From NCBI GenBank assembly GCA_029936315.1, contig JAPYTD010000022.1:5526-59933 (forward strand): DNA of 54,408 nucleotides, written 5' to 3'. The notes beneath the pieces are model-generated. The model worked only from the letters and a program-made list of their open reading frames with translations, had not been told where the DNA came from and ran no database searches. Made by a program: the position numbers and the translations under genes. The DNA comes from Planctomycetota bacterium. Lineage in GTDB: Bacteria > Planctomycetota > UBA1135 > UBA2386. Below are positions 52,432 through 54,408 of the stretch, one piece after another. Position 1 is the first letter of the stretch, and the number at the start of each line of letters is the position of its first letter.

Positions 52432-54408
52432 GGCGTGTTGTCGCGCGACGAGTTGTCACGGGTCTGGCCCCGGGCGCCACGAAAGTTGCCGCCACCATGC
52501 GAGTTGCCGCCACCGTGGAAGTTGCCGCCACCGTGCGGGTTGCTGCCACTGTGAGAGTTGCTGTTGTGACGCGCGCGGTCGAACGTCTCGCGGTGGATGA
52601 TCAGGTGCGGGTCGCGGCGATCGCGACGCTGCACGCGTTGCGCGAAGTCGTCGGCAATCGAGTTGGAGACTTCAAACGTGCTGTCGTTGCTGTCCATCGA
52701 GATTGAGCCGATCATGTTGCTCGGCACATCGCCACGGCGGCAAATGTGAGCCATGATGCGGCTCGGGTTGGCGCCATCACGCGGACCCCAGTTGATGCGG
52801 AAGCGCGTGAAGCCAGCTTCCGGCGCACGCACTTCCTGGCGGTTGGGCTTCTGCCACGATGGGGCGGAGCCGGGTTGGCCACGGTTCTCGCTTCTCAGCT
52901 TGGGGAACGACTTGTTGTTGCCGAAGCTTGCCGGCTTCTGCTCGTCGCCTGAAGACGTGAAGTTGCGCGGCGTGAAGTTGCGCGGCGCATCCTCACGATG
53001 GGCTGACTCCGGCCTCGGTCGAATCAAGTCGAATGGTTCGCGCGTCGTCGTCATCGTCTTGGCGAGCAGTAGCGCGACGACTTCGACGGGGTCACGCTCG
53101 CGCAGCAAGTTAGCCGCCATGGCCCTTTTTTCGGGTGTGGCCGCCGGAGCAGCCGTCAGCATCGTCAACGCATCGCCTTCGGCGCGCTCGAGTTGCTTTT
53201 TGTTGATCACTTCCGCTGTCGGGGCCCAGACCCAGCGCGCCTCGAGGCGCAGCATGCGGAACAGGCGGGTCGTGCGGCCGGCGCGCGACTTCGGCACGAG
53301 CAGCACGCTCTTGCCCTTCTGCCCGGCGCGACCAGTTCGGCCACTGCGATGCACGTAGGTAGCGCTATCGATCGGCAGCTCGACGTGGACGACCATCGTC
53401 ACCGACGGGATGTCGAGCCCGCGCGCCGCGACGTCGGTCGCGATCAGCGTCTTGGTGCGGCCACTGCGGAACGCGGCGAGGGTGCGCGTGCGTTGTGCCT
53501 GGGCCAGGTCGCCGTTGATGGCTGCTGCGGCGAAGCCGTCGCCGGCCAGCTTGTCGGCCATGCGGGTCGTTTCTTCGCGCGTGCGCACAAACACCAGCGT
53601 GCGCTCATCGCCCGCCATCAACAGCATGTTGACGACGGCCTGGTAGTGTTCGCGGTCGCCGATGCGGCATGCGACGTGTTCGATGTCGTCGTGGGCTTCG
53701 CCCGGAGCCGTGCCCTGGATTTGGATCGGCTGGTTTTGGAAGCGATTGGCCAGCGCCAGCACTGCCGGCGGGAACGTTGCCGAGACAAGGTGGGTGCGAC
53801 GTTCTTCCGGCAGGCACTCGAGGATGCCGTCGAGTTCGTCCTTGAAGCCGAGGTCGAGCATCTGGTCTGCTTCGTCGAGCACGAGTTGTGAGACCGAAGA
53901 GATGTCGACCGAGCCGCGGCGAAGGTGGTCGAGCAAACGGCCCGGCGTGCCGACCAGCACCGATGGCTTGCGGCGCAGACGCAGGCGTTCGCGGTCGAGG
54001 CTTGTGCCACCGGTCACGACTTCGCAAGCCACGCCGCTCAGGTCGGCGAACAGCCACGCGAGCTCTTCCTTGACCTGCATCGCGAGTTCGCGCGTTGGCG
54101 CAATGATCAGTGTCGTAGGTCCAACGCGATCCCGGTCGCAGACTCGCTCGGCGAGTGCGAAACCAATCGCGACCGTTTTGCCCGAACCCGTCTGGGACGA
54201 CATCCGCAGGTCACGTCGGCCATCGTCGGCGTCGGCGACTGCCTGCTGGACAGCGGTGAGCTTCTCGAATCCGCGGCGCTTCAGCGCCGGCGCGAGTGCT
54301 TCGGGAGCCCCGGCAAGAGGATCCGGAGTGCTCTCGGTGGTCGGATCGCTCTGGTTCGAATCGCATGGTGTCGAATCGCATGGTGCCGAATCGCATGGTG
54401 CCGAATCG
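52395..54408 (-). CDS. DEAD-box RNA helicase, N-terminus beyond the window
   Basis: At least 671 codons; the frame is still open at the window edge. A low-complexity N-terminus (Asp-Ser-Ala-Pro-Cys repeats) precedes RRGFEKLTAVQQAVA (Q-motif region), motif I SQTGSGKT, PTREL, TPGRLLDHL, the DEAD box VLDEADQML, motif III SAT, RGLDIPS and HRSGRTGRAGQKG. A C-terminal RNA-binding domain of the DbpA/CsdA type (about GFTRFRINWGPRDGANPSRI) follows, then a Gly/His-rich tail with HGGGN repeats and RGARG. This is a DeaD/CsdA-like helicase for ribosome assembly or mRNA decay, often cold-induced. The 3' end overlaps the convergent oxidoreductase gene by 37 bp. Confidence 0.93.
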   Translation of the reverse strand, partial: DSAPCDSAPCDSTPCDSNQSDPTTESTPDPLAGAPEALAPALKRRGFEKLTAVQQAVADADDGRRDLRMSSQTGSGKTVAIGFALAERVCDRDRVGPTTLIIAPTRELAMQVKEELAWLFADLSGVACEVVTGGTSLDRERLRLRRKPSVLVGTPGRLLDHLRRGSVDISSVSQLVLDEADQMLDLGFKDELDGILECLPEERRTHLVSATFPPAVLALANRFQNQPIQIQGTAPGEAHDDIEHVACRIGDREHYQAVVNMLLMAGDERTLVFVRTREETTRMADKLAGDGFAAAAINGDLAQAQRTRTLAAFRSGRTKTLIATDVAARGLDIPSVTMVVHVELPIDSATYVHRSGRTGRAGQKGKSVLLVPKSRAGRTTRLFRMLRLEARWVWAPTAEVINKKQLERAEGDALTMLTAAPAATPEKRAMAANLLRERDPVEVVALLLAKTMTTTREPFDLIRPRPESAHREDAPRNFTPRNFTSSGDEQKPASFGNNKSFPKLRSENRGQPGSAPSWQKPNRQEVRAPEAGFTRFRINWGPRDGANPSRIMAHICRRGDVPSNMIGSISMDSNDSTFEVSNSIADDFAQRVQRRDRRDPHLIIHRETFDRARHNSNSHSGSNPHGGGNFHGGGNSHGGGNFRGARGQTRDNSSRDNTPYRGPMRTRQSR
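52485..52556 (-). repeat. 18-bp tandem repeat in the helicase tail
   Basis: Four 18-bp units of the form GTTGCCGCCACCGTGGAA (plus-strand reading) at 52485-52502, 52503-52520, 52521-52538 and 52539-52556. They encode six-residue HGGGNF/HGGGNS/HSGSN units of the disordered RNA-binding tail. Confidence 0.85.
54358..54408 (-). repeat. 15-bp tandem repeat at the helicase N-terminus
   Basis: Three full 15-bp units (GAATCGCATGGTGTC, then GAATCGCATGGTGCC twice) plus a partial fourth that runs off the window. In the helicase frame they encode repeats of Asp-Ala/Thr-Pro-Cys-type five-residue units (DSAPC). Copy number beyond 54408 is unknown. Confidence 0.85.

Noticed and set aside
54355..54365. tRNA T-arm-like GGTTCGAATC at the right edge
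   Set aside because: It is part of the 15-bp coding repeat of the helicase gene; no acceptor or anticodon arms can be drawn around it.

Overview
The window looks like a GC-rich, Gram-negative-type chromosome segment, most likely from a member of the Planctomycetota. The pointers are the many exported HEAT/von Willebrand (VWA) proteins and small lipoproteins, an ECF sigma/zinc-finger anti-sigma pair, and weak or absent Shine-Dalgarno motifs. The phylum is an inference. I see no rRNA, tRNA, CRISPR array, insertion sequence or phage. Most genes are housekeeping or cell-envelope genes in short, tightly overlapping operons (ATGA/GTGA junctions).

Layout. 1-3.7 kb (minus): ECF sigma factor, membrane anti-sigma factor, exported HEAT-VWA protein. 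3.8-5.8 kb: lipoprotein, Fis-type regulator with a degenerate receiver, small protein. 6.1-9.9 kb (plus): prfB with a classical +1 frameshift site, purH, hypothetical, PLP homeostasis protein. 10-14 kb: a coupled pair, zinc dehydrogenase plus an 817-residue protein resembling S-adenosylhomocysteine hydrolase, function unknown. 14-17 kb: endonuclease III and an osmolyte-type ABC importer whose binding protein and permease are fused. 17-19.7 kb (minus): modABC. 19.9-26.6 kb: multi-pass membrane protein, etfB-etfA, FlgM-like protein, second HEAT-VWA protein. 26.7-31.9 kb (minus): a lysine/diaminopimelate operon, dapE-lysC-dapB-dapA-dapD, preceded by a lysine riboswitch with its kissing loop intact. 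32-37 kb (minus): DegT aminotransferase and a 1157-residue GlmS-like protein. 37-45 kb: exported proteins, lipoproteins and a strong terminator. 45.3-47.8 kb: a DsbD-type protein with an in-frame UGA in its CxxC motif. 47.8-54.4 kb: duplicated beta-propeller lipoprotein, truncated protoporphyrinogen-oxidase-like gene, molybdopterin oxidoreductase, and a DEAD-box helicase cut by the window edge.

The most interesting finds are these. (1) A probable selenoprotein DsbD: the reading frame stops at TGA (47450-47452) exactly where the first cysteine of the C-terminal thioredoxin motif belongs, continues in the same frame for 105 codons of thioredoxin domain, and is followed at the right distance by a long hairpin of bacterial-SECIS form. 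(2) The lysine riboswitch over the whole DAP operon. (3) The dehydrogenase/SAHH-like pair at 10.1-14.0 kb. (4) A recurring pattern of gene stubs at intergenic junctions (24.2, 26.6, 32.0, 45.0 and 49.4 kb), which suggests repeated deletions or possibly assembly joins.

How the genes may work together: modABC could supply molybdate for the molybdopterin oxidoreductase; the DAP operon feeds lysine and cell wall; the DegT and GlmS-like proteins point to amino-sugar metabolism; DsbD would supply reductant to the periplasm, where the many exported proteins reside.
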